DNA of 42,796 nucleotides from Terriglobia bacterium (GTDB lineage Bacteria > Acidobacteriota > Terriglobia > Bryobacterales > UBA6623), in assembly GCA_009838515.1 (NCBI GenBank), contig VXRL01000075.1:1-42796 (forward strand), given 5' to 3'. Below the pieces are notes generated by a model. It ran no database searches and was not told the DNA's origin. It saw only the letters and a list, made by a program, of their open reading frames with translations. Every line of letters begins with the position of its first letter. Positions within the stretch are counted from its first letter, which is position 1. The position numbers were made by a program, and so were the translations under genes. Shown piece by piece: positions 35,286 through 42,796 of this stretch.

Positions 35286-35627
35286 ATGCGGGCCAGTCAA
35301 GAAGTTCAAGGACGCCGGTAGTGGCCGTGACAGCATCCACGGCGAAGGCCGAAGCCTTGGCGAAGCTCCCGGCGAGGGTGCAGGCGTTTTCTGCCCGATC
35401 CTGACCGGTCAGCACTGAGGGTCTAGTTACCCCATGCCCTTCGCCCGTCGCTTGTAGCCTCAACTGGATATAGTGGCGATGGCCTCAAGACTCTTTCTGC
35501 GCTGGAAGTGATCAAGTGATGGCAGCGCAAGGATTGCCTCCATCTGTCGCTCCCGAAGGTGGCTCTAGCTCCACGGTCTCGGAAGCCACAAGACCGGCAG
35601 AACTACGGACGTGAGAATGGAATCAAA

Positions 35628-36494
35628 GTGTCTGTCGTGACCGCTCCACCCACTACCCAGGACAGCACGCGCGAGTGGGCCAACGTCCGGCTCAAAGCGA
35701 TTGAAGACCTGCTCGATGCCGACTGTCTGACCATTATTTCGCCGATCCAATTGGGTCTGGAGCACCGTGTCAAAGTGGCAATCGAGGCTCGCGAGGAGCG
35801 CAGGGAGACTTTGGTCGTGATTCTCGACACGGCGGGCGGCGTAGTCGAGATCGTCGAGAGGATCGTTCGTGTTCTGCGACAGCACTACGTTGAGGTCAGA
35901 TTCATCATTCCCGATCGAGCGATGTCAGCAGGGACTGTATTGGCAATGTCCGGAGATGAAATCTTGATGGACTATCACTCCTGCCTTGGGCCGATCGACC
36001 CGCAACTTGAGAAAGACGGTCGCCTCGTCCCCGCTCTGTCGTACCTTTCGCAGTTCGAAGCGCTCATTGAGAAGAGTCAAAGCGAGGCGCTCTCAACGGC
36101 CGAGGTGGTGCTGTTGCAGAAGCTCGATCTAGCGGAACTCCATCAATTCCAACTCGCACGTGATCTTTCGATCAGTCTGCTGAAGTCATGGCTGACTAGC
36201 TACAAGTTCAAGGACTGGGTAAAGACCGAAACTCGCGGGATTGAGGTTACACCTACAATGAAGGAGGAGCGTGCAAGCTGGATCGCTCATCAGTTGAACG
36301 ACCATGAGCGCTGGCTGACCCACGGACGCGGAATTGACATGCGGACACTGCAAGAAGAACTCAATCTCAAGATTGAGGACTTTGGAGTCCGTGTCCAACT
36401 GAAGAAGGCCGTCTGGGACTATTTCTGGTTCTTGCGCGATCATATGGGTCGGAACAGCTTGGTTTCGTTTGTCCACACACCTTACTTCTTCTGA
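35628..36494 (+). CDS. SDH_sah-like serine protease-fold protein (ClpP/SppA clan)
   Basis: About 288 residues from the GTG at 35628; an in-frame GTG at 35559 would add 23 residues. It resembles the serine dehydrogenase proteinase (SDH_sah) family of the ClpP/crotonase fold: EWANVRLKAIEDLLDADCLT, ILDTAGGVVEIVERI at 65-79, PDRAMSAGTVLAMSGDEIL at 95-113 with Ser100 as the likely nucleophile, and HSCLGPIDPQL. The C-terminal half is helical (W-rich, HGRGIDMRTLQEEL). There is no signal peptide or membrane segment. Similar stand-alone proteins occur in accessory islands, and their substrate is unknown. A small gene begins 1 bp after the stop, so the two are coupled. Confidence 0.8.
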   Translation: MSVVTAPPTTQDSTREWANVRLKAIEDLLDADCLTIISPIQLGLEHRVKVAIEAREERRETLVVILDTAGGVVEIVERIVRVLRQHYVEVRFIIPDRAMSAGTVLAMSGDEILMDYHSCLGPIDPQLEKDGRLVPALSYLSQFEALIEKSQSEALSTAEVVLLQKLDLAELHQFQLARDLSISLLKSWLTSYKFKDWVKTETRGIEVTPTMKEERASWIAHQLNDHERWLTHGRGIDMRTLQEELNLKIEDFGVRVQLKKAVWDYFWFLRDHMGRNSLVSFVHTPYFF

Positions 36495-36495
36495 C

Positions 36496-36714
36496 ATGAC
36501 AGAAAAGGACAAGAGTTTCGATCAGGATGCGCTTGCCGCCATCCTCGACAGGAATCCCAATATCGATCGAGCTACTCTTGATCGGTCTCGAGAAGTGGAG
36601 CACCAGCTGTCGGCCGTCGGAATCAAGCTGGGCGGCTACCGCCTAGAGCCAGCCTTGGGTGGCACGGCCGTCCCGCCTTGCACACAGCCTCTTACGAGCC
36701 GAGCGAACCGTTAG
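36496..36714 (+). CDS. Small protein coupled to the SDH_sah-like gene
   Basis: A 72-residue protein starting 1 bp after the SDH_sah-like stop. The N-terminal half is charged and helical (MTEKDKSFDQDALAAILDR, then ATLDRSREVEHQLSAVGIK), and the rest is LGGYRLEPALGGTAVPP followed by a tail that may not be native. I recognise no family. The tight spacing suggests a partner or inhibitor of the protease-like protein. Confidence 0.55.
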   Translation: MTEKDKSFDQDALAAILDRNPNIDRATLDRSREVEHQLSAVGIKLGGYRLEPALGGTAVPPCTQPLTSRANR

Positions 36715-36853
36715 CTTCTAGGGCCTGTCTCATGGCTGGCCGACAAACGCCGGTCCGCGCGACGTAGTTGCAATTGGTGCAGGAGTGTCAGCGACCCCAC
36801 CGGAAGGGGCGCTGGCAAAGATGAAGTTCAATAGACGGGTAAGCCCCTCAGCA

Positions 36854-36990
36854 CAGCGCCGCTCCCACGCTCAGCAGCGCCGCCCCGACGCCCAAGATGC
36901 CGACGAACTCCGCGCTCAGGCTCTCAGCCTAGGAGGCCCGCCGACTAGCGCACGACTCTCACTCGCCAACATGACCTGCTGTTGACTCCC
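36854..36990 (-). repeat. Fragment X' (copy of the 5' end and leader of the small membrane protein gene)
   Basis: It matches 37954-38093 at about 90% by eye. It covers the first about 22 codons (LSAEFVGILGVGAALLSVGAAL) and about 80 bases upstream. The ATG has become CTG and the gene is cut off at 36854, so it is not functional. Confidence 0.65.
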
Positions 36991-37090
36991 TAGCTGTCGC
37001 GGGCCAGAAGCCGGAGTCGATCGGAGTGCTATCGTTCTCGGGAGATCCTTGAGGCGACGGACTCACGGTTCGTTTGGTACGGGCACTGCA

Positions 37091-37477
37091 TCAGCGCGAT
37101 GCGGCCTTGCGTTCGGCGTACGCCTCCTCGACCAGCGCTCGGACGCCCGGCTGCTCGGTGTCAGCGACAGTACGGAGCTTGACGTGGCGCAACTTCGCGC
37201 CAGTGCCCTCGAGCAAGCCCTGCGGATCCATCAGGCTCGCGCCTTGGAAAAAACCGAGGTTGACCCACGAGCGGAAGGGCATGACGTAGGCGTATCCGTC
37301 AATCATCTTCCGAGGCCCGCAACCGTACGAAGCCGCCTTTTCGGCAAGGCGAACCACTTCGCAGGCATCCGGATGGATCTCGAGAATGAGAGCCCGGGCA
37401 CTCTCCATTACGGGCCGCAGCGCTTCGCTGGCAAGCTCCAGAAGGTCGCGGAACTGGCCGATCTTGGTTTCGGGCAT
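37091..37477 (-). CDS. DUF1801 domain protein
   Basis: A complete 128-residue protein of the DUF1801 (YdhG/CyaY-like fold) family: EALRPVMESARALILEIHPD, ASYGCGPRKMIDGYAYVMPF, RSWVNLGFFQGASLMDP and KLRHVKLRTVADTEQPGV are family landmarks. Molecular function is not established for these small proteins. The gene stands alone. Its 3' half and downstream about 85 bases are duplicated at 34955-35285. Confidence 0.85.
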   Translation of the reverse strand: MPETKIGQFRDLLELASEALRPVMESARALILEIHPDACEVVRLAEKAASYGCGPRKMIDGYAYVMPFRSWVNLGFFQGASLMDPQGLLEGTGAKLRHVKLRTVADTEQPGVRALVEEAYAERKAASR

Positions 37478-37640
37478 CTTGGCAGCAGTTTCAATGGTCG
37501 CACGTCACCGACCTACGCTAGCGCTCATGACCGGGGCTCCCGGAGCGGTTCGGAGCCGCGCTCGAAAGGCTGGCCTTCGTGGCGGCTGGGGGCCCGTCGG
37601 CGGCGCCAACGAGGAGACCTGGGCCGCCAAGCGCTCAACC

Positions 37641-37776
37641 CAAGAGCTACTCGACACGGCCGTGGAGGACTCTCGCCGGCGCTGCTCGGGCACGCCGCGC
37701 TTCGAATACCAGCTGCCGACTGAGGCGCTCTGGCAATTGGGTGCGATGTGGCACGACCAGAGGTTCACCAACCTGC
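37641..37776 (+). repeat. Fragment Y (partner of 34032-34206)
   Basis: One frame reads TQELLDTAVEDSRRRCSG, then TPRFEYQLPTEALWQLG. It matches the Y' copy 3.6 kb away in the same orientation. The surrounding frame from 37565 (GGANEETWAAKR...) hints at a decayed gene of unknown family. Confidence 0.6.
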
Positions 37777-37825
37777 TATGCAGATCGCGACGCCGGGGCG
37801 GCGTCTCGGGTTTCCCCGGGCCGCG

Positions 37826-38026
37826 CTAGTCGCCAGCCACCAGACTGGCCCGTCCTGACAGGCCCAGTCCCCTGAGCAGGCCCTCTACCCGGGCCAGCCG
37901 CCTGTCCATGTCCGCCAACCGCTGCGCTGTGTCTCGCCACCCGGCCAAGATCAGCGCGCCCAGCGCCACTCCCACACTCAGCAGCGCCACCCCGACGCCC
38001 AAGATGCCGATGAGCTCCGCGCTCAT
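37826..38026 (-). CDS. Small membrane protein with coiled-coil tail
   Basis: A 66-residue protein. Residues 3-28 form one membrane helix (LIGILGVGVALLSVGVALG, then ALIL), followed by a charged heptad-like segment (WRDTAQRLADMDRRLARVEG) that could be a short coiled coil. Proteins of this shape are common and have no defined role. A truncated copy of its 5' end lies at 36854-36990. Confidence 0.65.
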   Translation of the reverse strand: MSAELIGILGVGVALLSVGVALGALILAGWRDTAQRLADMDRRLARVEGLLRGLGLSGRASLVAGD

Positions 38027-38307
38027 GTCTTGAGGCTAGCACGCCCATCGACTTCCGCGACTCGGTTGCATGATCTGCTGTTGATTCCCCATTCTTATCC
38101 AGCAGTAGGCAACCTGCACTTGATGCCACTAATGATTTCTGTGCTCCCGCTCAGACAGAGCAGCTGTGGAAGCAGATACCTCTTCGACGGGGCTGCGGAT
38201 CACTCTGGAACGACCGTTCCATCCACGAAGGGCCTGGACGCGCGGAATAAAACAGCAGATGTACAGAATCGAGGGAGGCTGCGGCTACTGGCGTGTATTG
38301 AAGTAGC

Positions 38308-38532
38308 ATGAGTCAAGCGAAGCTTATGAGCGGAGAAAATGACGAAATGACGCCCATGATCTCCACCGAGAGGGTCAACGCCGTCGCCAGCGCGGAGATC
38401 CAGAAGGAAGAGCATGACGACTTGGTCCAGATTCTCGACCGCATGATCGCTATTTCGCGGTCGCTCCGCAACCAGCGCGGTGTGTCACGTAGAACCATGG
38501 AATACGATCCCCCGAGAATAGTCGACGAATGA
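38308..38532 (+). CDS. Small hypothetical protein, first of an overlapping pair
   Basis: A 74-residue charged protein of unknown family (ISTERVNAVASAEIQKEEHD, then DLVQILDRMIAISRSLRNQR). Internal ATGs at 38326 and 38347 are possible starts; the latter has GGAG upstream. Its stop overlaps the ATG of a 45-residue frame at 38529 by four bases, which supports translation of both. Confidence 0.5.
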   Translation: MSQAKLMSGENDEMTPMISTERVNAVASAEIQKEEHDDLVQILDRMIAISRSLRNQRGVSRRTMEYDPPRIVDE

Positions 38533-38666
38533 TCCTAATCCACTGCACGCCAATGGAAGTGGAAGCGTCAATGCCTCCAACTGGGTGGGATGCACTAGCC
38601 CAGGATTGGGAGCGGGTTGGTTCTTACATGCGAAGCGTGATGCCATCCGAAGTGAATCCAGATTGA
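38529..38666 (+). CDS. Very small ORF overlapping the preceding gene
   Basis: ATGA overlap with the 74-residue gene, then 45 residues (MILIHCTPMEVEASMPP ... DWERVGSYMRSVMPSEVNPD) to a TGA. No family is recognised. The overlap geometry is that of coupled toxin-antitoxin genes, but the product may also be a truncated remnant. Confidence 0.4.
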   Translation: MILIHCTPMEVEASMPPTGWDALAQDWERVGSYMRSVMPSEVNPD

Positions 38667-38723
38667 CCTTGATGCAGGAAACGGCGACTAGGTTCGCCTG
38701 AAGTCGAGGCGCGGCTTAGGCGA

Positions 38724-39250
38724 ATGAGCTAGGAGGTCAAGGAGGCCCAAGACAGCACCAGTTCTAATGAGCTGGAGCCAAAGCAAGGCCCTACGGATCA
38801 GGTCAGCCGCCATGATGGGTTGGAGCAATGGCTAAGGCCGGAGACTCCGCCGGAAGTCGCGGCCCGCTTGAAGCAGCTCGAAATAGTCTCTGTGGAACGC
38901 AGCTTCTCTCGTATGCCGGGCCATTGCCGCCTGCCTCTGAATTCAAGGGGTACGAGGAAGTCTTGCCTGGCGCAGCCGACAGAATCCTATCGCTTGCCGA
39001 GAAAGAGCAATCAATCCGATCCAAGCAATCAGAAGAAACGGCATTGATCAGCAAACACCGGATCAATGCCGCTACCGTAATTTCGTTGACGGTAATCTGC
39101 CTAGGAGGCTTCGGATTCTATCTGGGTTATGGATGGCGAGGCGTACCGCTGGGCTTGGGCGGGCTGATCACGCTTTTCCTCAGGGAACTCTTGTCTGCAG
39201 CCAAGGGTCTCACTTCGCGACGCGTCCAGAGCAAGACGAGCGGCGACTGA
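38724..39250 (+). pseudogene. DUF2335 membrane protein, disrupted
   Basis: The C-terminal part (38910-39250) matches DUF2335 predicted membrane proteins: YAGPLPP..., YEEVLPGAADRILSLAEKEQ, then two hydrophobic helices (INAATVISLTVICLGGFGFY and VPLGLGGLITLFLREL). The N-terminal part is in another frame: from ATG 38724 it reads MS, a TAG where CAG would give Gln, then EVKEAQDS ... EQWLRPETPPEVAARL and VSVERSFS, after which homology jumps frame near 38905. So there seem to be one nonsense codon and one frameshift. A shortened product from 38828 is possible. Confidence 0.65.
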
Positions 39251-39312
39251 CCTTCAGCTCAACCTGAGAATGGTCGAGTCGCCCGAGGGGGTCTCACCCT
39301 CGGGCGCTCTCG

Positions 39313-39346
39313 GAACCGTGCGTGAAAGTCTCCCCTCACACGGCTC
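39313..39346 (-). ncRNA. Group II intron domain V
   Basis: A 34-nt hairpin with the conserved GAGCCG...CGGTTC base, AGGGGAGACTTT apical part and AGC-type catalytic triad position. It is the catalytic heart of the ribozyme and looks intact. Confidence 0.85.
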
Positions 39347-39349
39347 TTC

Positions 39350-40594
39350 CTAACCAGCCCTCCCGTACCACAGGCCCCAGTGTGCAAAGAGGTCACTCTC
39401 GCGACGCGCGACGCGCCGTACCCAGTGCGCCGCCCTACGCTTGTGGCCGCGCAAGCGCTTATACTTGCGCTGCGCCCACCACGCGAGCCTCCGGTCAATC
39501 TGCTGCAGAGTGGGACCCAGTGCCGACTTATTGAAGGCACCGTAGTAATTCACCCAGCCACGGATCGTCGGATTGTATGCCTCCGCCAGGTCGTGCAGCG
39601 TCACCGCCGTGCGCCTTTGCAGCGCCCAGCCGCGCACTTCCTGTCGGATCGCCTTGGCCGCTTTCGCACTGATTGCCGGACTGAAGGTCACAAAGAACTT
39701 CCCGTCCCTGCGCCTCGCCAGCCGGGATCGAAACGTGTATCCCAGAAAGTCGAATTGCGTGTGCGGGTAGTCCCCGGCCCGATTGTCATCCTTGCAGTAG
39801 ACAATCTTCGTTTTCTCCGGGTGCAACTCCAGCCTGCATTCCGCCAAGCGGCGCTCCAGCCTCGTCCTCAAGTACCGTGCTTGCGCTTCCGTCCGGCAAT
39901 GGCACACGGCGTCATCCGCGTATCGTTCGAACGGGATGCTCGGGAACTCCCGCTGCATCCACATGTCGAAGGTGTAGTGAAGAAACAGGTTGGCGATCAG
40001 CGGGCTGACCACCCCACCTTGGGGGGTCCCCCGCTCCCGCGCTTCCCGCCTGCCATCCGGCAGCTCCACCTCGGCCCGCAGCCAGCGCTCGACATACAGC
40101 ACCACCCATTTTTCCTGAGTGTGCCGCCGCAACGCCTTCAGCATCAGGGAGTGATCGATGGAATCGAAAAATCCCTTGATGTCTAAATCGACGGCCCAGG
40201 CATGGCTCCAGCAGCGTTTCCGCGCCTGCGCCAGTGCCTGATGCGCCGATTTGCCCGGCCGGTACCCATACGAATCCGCATGGAACACCCGCTCTATCTC
40301 CGGCTCCAGCACTTGTTTGACTACCATCTGGGCAACGCGGTCCGCGACCGTCGGGATCCCCAGCGGACGGACGCGTCCGTCTCCCTTGGGGATCTCCACC
40401 CGCTTGACCGCCTGCGGCATGTAACTGCCGGACGCCATCCGGTTCCACAGCTTGTAGAGGTTATCCCCCAGCTGCTGCTCGAACTGCTCCAGCGTCTGGC
40501 CGTCCACGCCCGCCGCCCCTCGGTTGGCTTTCACTCGCTTGTAGGCTTCCCACACCTGCCGTTTGGAGATGGGGAAGGGCTTTGCTTGTCTCAT
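39350..40594 (-). CDS. ltrA: Group II intron reverse transcriptase/maturase
   Basis: A 414-residue intron-encoded protein. RT blocks in order: GAAGVDGQTLEQFE, GDGRVRPLGIPTVADRVAQM, YGYRPGKSAHQAL, VDLDIKGFFDSIDH, RGTPQGGVVSPLIANL, the catalytic YADD at 225-228, LHPEKTKIV and FLGYTF. The maturase (GIIM) domain follows (LAEAYNPTIRGWVNYYG, with WW and RRAAHW). There is no HNH endonuclease, as in several bacterial lineages. The catalytic aspartates are intact. It works with the intron RNA to splice and to insert into DNA. Confidence 0.93.
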   Translation of the reverse strand: MRQAKPFPISKRQVWEAYKRVKANRGAAGVDGQTLEQFEQQLGDNLYKLWNRMASGSYMPQAVKRVEIPKGDGRVRPLGIPTVADRVAQMVVKQVLEPEIERVFHADSYGYRPGKSAHQALAQARKRCWSHAWAVDLDIKGFFDSIDHSLMLKALRRHTQEKWVVLYVERWLRAEVELPDGRREARERGTPQGGVVSPLIANLFLHYTFDMWMQREFPSIPFERYADDAVCHCRTEAQARYLRTRLERRLAECRLELHPEKTKIVYCKDDNRAGDYPHTQFDFLGYTFRSRLARRRDGKFFVTFSPAISAKAAKAIRQEVRGWALQRRTAVTLHDLAEAYNPTIRGWVNYYGAFNKSALGPTLQQIDRRLAWWAQRKYKRLRGHKRRAAHWVRRVARRESDLFAHWGLWYGRAG

Positions 40595-41223
40595 GGAAGT
40601 CCTCCCGCTTGCGGTTGCTTCCCCGATCCAAGCCGGTTAGGGCAGCCCCTTCGCTCCAGTTCCGTTACAGAACCTTCCGCGCTACTACGAGCTGCTCCGT
40701 CCCTGTACGCCGCCTCGGTACTCTGCCGCTTGCGGGTGCTCCGCTTGCGGTCCTCCCTTGCCATCGGCGTGACAGGTTCCCACGTTCCACACAAGAGCCC
40801 GGACCACGTTCTCGCCGCCTCCATGCCGGACGCCGACCGAGCAGTAAGCAGGTACCCCTCGGACTTGTCCCGGAGGCGCCAACCACCTCCGGTTTTGACG
40901 CCACCAGTTATTGTTTCGACACGTCTACAGCGGTTCACTTGCGTTCGACTCCGCGACCCCTACCTGACAGGGTCTCTGCCCCGCCTTTTCCCACTCGCTC
41001 ACCACCACGCCTCTTGAACGCAGCAGCAGTGGGTGGTTTGAAGCCTCCGCCTGCACGGCGGCTCCGGAGGACCTTCCTCCATCTCTTGTGCAGCATGGCT
41101 GCTTGGGAAGCCTTCGCTCCCCTCTGCGCCTTCGTGGCACACGTCGGCGACAACTATTCTGGCGGCTCGTTGCCTCATAAAGCCTGATACCGGAGCACGC
41201 GGGCAAACGAATGCGGACTATGC

Positions 41224-42456
41224 CTACTGCAGGCCGAGGTACTCGGCCCATTCGCCCATGAGTTCGCGACGCTGTTCAAGCAGGTTGGACCGCGCATAGG
41301 CTTGCTCAACAGCACTGCCGATCCGATGCCCGAGGCACAGTTCGGCGACTTCGCGGACCTTGCCAGCGTCCTGGCACCAAGAGCGGAACGCGCTGCGGAC
41401 TCCGTGAGCCGTCCCACCGCCAGCCGAGAACACGCGTTGCACTGCCGTTCGGGATATTGGGAAGATCCGCCCAGTCCCGTTTGTTCGCGCGTGCGCTCCG
41501 TCGAGAACGCCGATCGCTGCTCTGCTCAACGGGACGACTTGGTCTCGGTTGGTCTTCGCACGACCAGCGGGAATCGTCCATGATCGCGCTTCCATTGCGA
41601 CCTCGCCCCAGTCCGCCTCGAGAACCTCGGTCCGTCGAACCGCCGTCAGAGCAAGAAACAGGGTCGCGGCATGTGCGGTCCTGGACCGGTCCAGCCGAGC
41701 GAGAAACGCGCCCAGTTCGGTATGGGGGATTGCCTTGTGATGTCGGGTCCTGCCGTTGCCCCTGATGCGCGGCAATGCGGCCCGGATGGGTGCCTCAGCC
41801 GCCGGATTCTCAGCAATGATCTCGCGGCCAACCGCGACCGTGAACACGTAGCCTAGACGCTGGAGCGCCAGCTTCGCGGCAGCGGGCTTCGCCTTCCACA
41901 GGATCTCGCCGCCTTCCACTCTCTCTTCGAATACGGCGATGATGTCCTGTCGTCGGATCTCGTTGATTCGCTTGCGATAGAGCAACCGACAGTGGTTCTC
42001 GAACGTGCTCATCCAGTGCGCGCGCTGCACATCGCGCTTGAGGTCCTGACGGGACTCGACTACCGACCTGGCGAACTCACCGAAGTAGGGCACGGTCGAG
42101 GGGCGCGGCCACCGCATGTCAGCGATTCCAACGACTGCATCGGGATGCCCGATCAGGACCCTGTACTTGTTGAGATTCGCCCATTCCCGCGCTCGCTCGA
42201 GCGAGACGGTACGGGTCGGTCCGAGCCCGATATCCCTGCGGCGGCCGTTGACGGTAATACGTTGCACCCACGATCCCGCGCCGGATTTGCCGACACGCAG
42301 GATCAAGCCACCGCCGAGCGAGTGCATCCGCACTCGGTCCCCGGGAACCAAGAGACCGCGGACGTATCGAGCGTCTCTCAGCTGCTTCATGGGATTGGCT
42401 CGCTGTAGTGGGCTCGGCCCTGCGGTCGGTGAGAGCATATTTCGATGCCGCCGCAC
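41224..42456 (-). CDS. Tyrosine recombinase (P4-type phage/island integrase)
   Basis: Up to 410 residues; ATG 42390 (MKQLRDARYV) is an alternative start. The N-terminal DUF4102 arm-binding region reads GGGLILRVGKSGAGSWVQRI, then RRRDIGLGPTRTVSLERARE. The catalytic set is present: R274xxE277 in TAVRRTEVLE, H351xxR354 in HGVRSAFRSW, H377 in LGHRIG and the nucleophile Y387 in YARSNLLEQRR. Such integrases move genomic islands or prophages, usually next to their attachment site; no tRNA gene was seen within this window. The group II intron lies 82 bp past its 3' end. Confidence 0.92.
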   Translation of the reverse strand: MRRHRNMLSPTAGPSPLQRANPMKQLRDARYVRGLLVPGDRVRMHSLGGGLILRVGKSGAGSWVQRITVNGRRRDIGLGPTRTVSLERAREWANLNKYRVLIGHPDAVVGIADMRWPRPSTVPYFGEFARSVVESRQDLKRDVQRAHWMSTFENHCRLLYRKRINEIRRQDIIAVFEERVEGGEILWKAKPAAAKLALQRLGYVFTVAVGREIIAENPAAEAPIRAALPRIRGNGRTRHHKAIPHTELGAFLARLDRSRTAHAATLFLALTAVRRTEVLEADWGEVAMEARSWTIPAGRAKTNRDQVVPLSRAAIGVLDGAHARTNGTGRIFPISRTAVQRVFSAGGGTAHGVRSAFRSWCQDAGKVREVAELCLGHRIGSAVEQAYARSNLLEQRRELMGEWAEYLGLQ

Positions 42457-42692
42457 AGAGATTGGTGGTCGGCTGTGTGAGCGGTGGCCATCCTGATGAA
42501 GAGCAGAATCCGGCTATTTGCCGATCGGCCCGCTGCAACAGCCGTCGCGAATGCTCGGGCCTTCCCGTTGAAAGTCTCTTTTCTGCACGCCTTGGGGGAC
42601 TGATACTCGAAGATAACGCAGTGATTTGTCACCACATTCCTGTATGTCACAGAGATTGACTTCGAACTGTGAGAATTTCGTAAATAATTTAG
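42457..42692. other. Upstream region of the integrase
   Basis: About 235 bases upstream of the integrase. The part from 42660 is much more AT-rich than the rest of the window and has two near-identical short direct repeats (AAATAATTTAG and AAATATTTAG around 42682-42706). It may contain the integrase promoter and att/arm sites; this is inference from position. Confidence 0.35.
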
Positions 42693-42796
42693 CATAAAAT
42701 ATTTAGAAACAGTTTCCTTGCAGCCTGGCATGGCTTCACCATTACCGCCGAGAACGGCAACATGTACACCGTCATGATCAGCGACGACGGCATGTT
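42693..42796 (+). CDS. Partial open frame running off the right edge
   Basis: An open frame without stop to the window end. From 42711 it reads SFLAAWHGFTITAENGNMYT, then VMISDDGMF. The sequence looks coding, but no start is visible and no family is recognised. Confidence 0.3.

Larger units (their letters stand above)
39270..41142 (-). mobile_element. Group II intron with reverse transcriptase ORF
   Basis: About 1.87 kb, on the minus strand. The 5' end is placed at 41142, where it reads GTGTGCC (consensus GTGYG). About 550 bases of non-coding RNA domains precede the ORF, which lies in domain IV. Domain V is clear at 39313-39346 (GAGCCGTGTGAGG ... CACGCACGGTTC, 34 nt), followed by a domain VI hairpin with CCCGAGGGTGAGACCCCCTC. 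The 3' end is set at about 39270 (ending ACCAT). It lies just downstream of the integrase gene. The end positions are judged by eye. Confidence 0.78.

Noticed and set aside
34000..38100. Integron-like cassette array
   Set aside because: Small genes and repeats are suggestive, but no attC-type core pairs (GTTRRRY/RYYYAAC) or integron integrase were found, and the repeats are parts of genes.
39380..41017. Two plus-strand frames of about 270 codons across the intron
   Set aside because: Antisense to the reverse transcriptase and to structured intron RNA; no family or ribosome binding site.
42387..42731. 114-codon minus-strand frame upstream of the integrase
   Set aside because: It overlaps the integrase N-terminus in another frame and the AT-rich region; no family or start signal.
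1..42796. CRISPR arrays and tRNA or rRNA genes
   Set aside because: No regularly spaced repeat of CRISPR size and no recognisable tRNA or rRNA sequence was found by eye; the 15-bp array at 24826 has no spacers.

Overview
The window looks like a chromosome piece from an Acidobacteriota bacterium of the Solibacter/Bryobacter type. The evidence is a large TonB-dependent receptor with an N-terminal carboxypeptidase-regulatory-like domain (a group greatly expanded in Acidobacteria) and a 1,116-residue secreted protein ending in the Solibacter-type C-terminal domain (TIGR03437-like). This is inferred from protein families only; no rRNA or tRNA gene was seen. The piece is a patchwork: a few ordinary envelope and transport genes separated by accessory cassettes, toxin-antitoxin pairs, an IS21-family element, a group II intron, a tyrosine integrase and many duplicated gene fragments.

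Layout. 1-3.5 kb: pentapeptide-repeat remnant and a frameshifted TonB receptor (-). 4.0-5.3 kb: MFS transporter (+). 5.4-11.2 kb: a compact four-gene cassette of two divergent pairs: HEPN protein plus PD-(D/E)XK-like protein (-), and DprA-like protein plus a HAD/ComF-type phosphoribosyltransferase/topoisomerase zinc-finger fusion (+). It is bounded by duplicated pieces of the MFS gene and of the GyrI-like gene that follows at 11.5-12.1 kb. 12.6-14.6 kb: a DUF4143 AAA ATPase between a decayed copy of a metalloprotease C-terminus and the intact metalloprotease gene. 14.7-20.7 kb: two divergent secreted zinc metalloproteases. 20.8-24.8 kb: two adjacent ATPase genes (one with TPRs) preceded by four 15-bp-phased TTGCCAA motifs. 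25.1-29.9 kb: MNT/truncated HEPN, HicBA, an IS21-family element with a 5-bp target duplication, and VapB with a broken VapC. 30.0-33.4 kb: a three-gene operon of periplasmic binding protein, Cache/HAMP membrane protein without an output domain, and OFA-family transporter. 34-38.1 kb: VapBC-like pair, ClpP/SppA-fold SDH_sah-like protein with a small partner, DUF1801 protein, and several duplicated fragments. 38.3-42.8 kb: small overlapping ORFs, a DUF2335 pseudogene, a group II intron with its reverse transcriptase, a P4-type integrase, and the edge of another possible ORF.

The most striking theme is a repeated architecture. At three loci an accessory cassette lies between a complete gene and a directly oriented extra copy of that gene's 3' part: MFS/GyrI around the DprA-HEPN cassette, the metalloprotease around the AAA ATPase, and DUF1801 around the SDH_sah pair. 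This is what single-crossover integration of circular DNA sharing a stretch of homology would leave. The best candidate for an undescribed system is the 5.4-11.2 kb cassette. It joins two families tied to single-stranded DNA handling (DprA and ComF-like PRTase, the latter with a topoisomerase-type zinc finger) to two predicted nuclease families (HEPN and PD-(D/E)XK). A role in defence against incoming DNA is inference.
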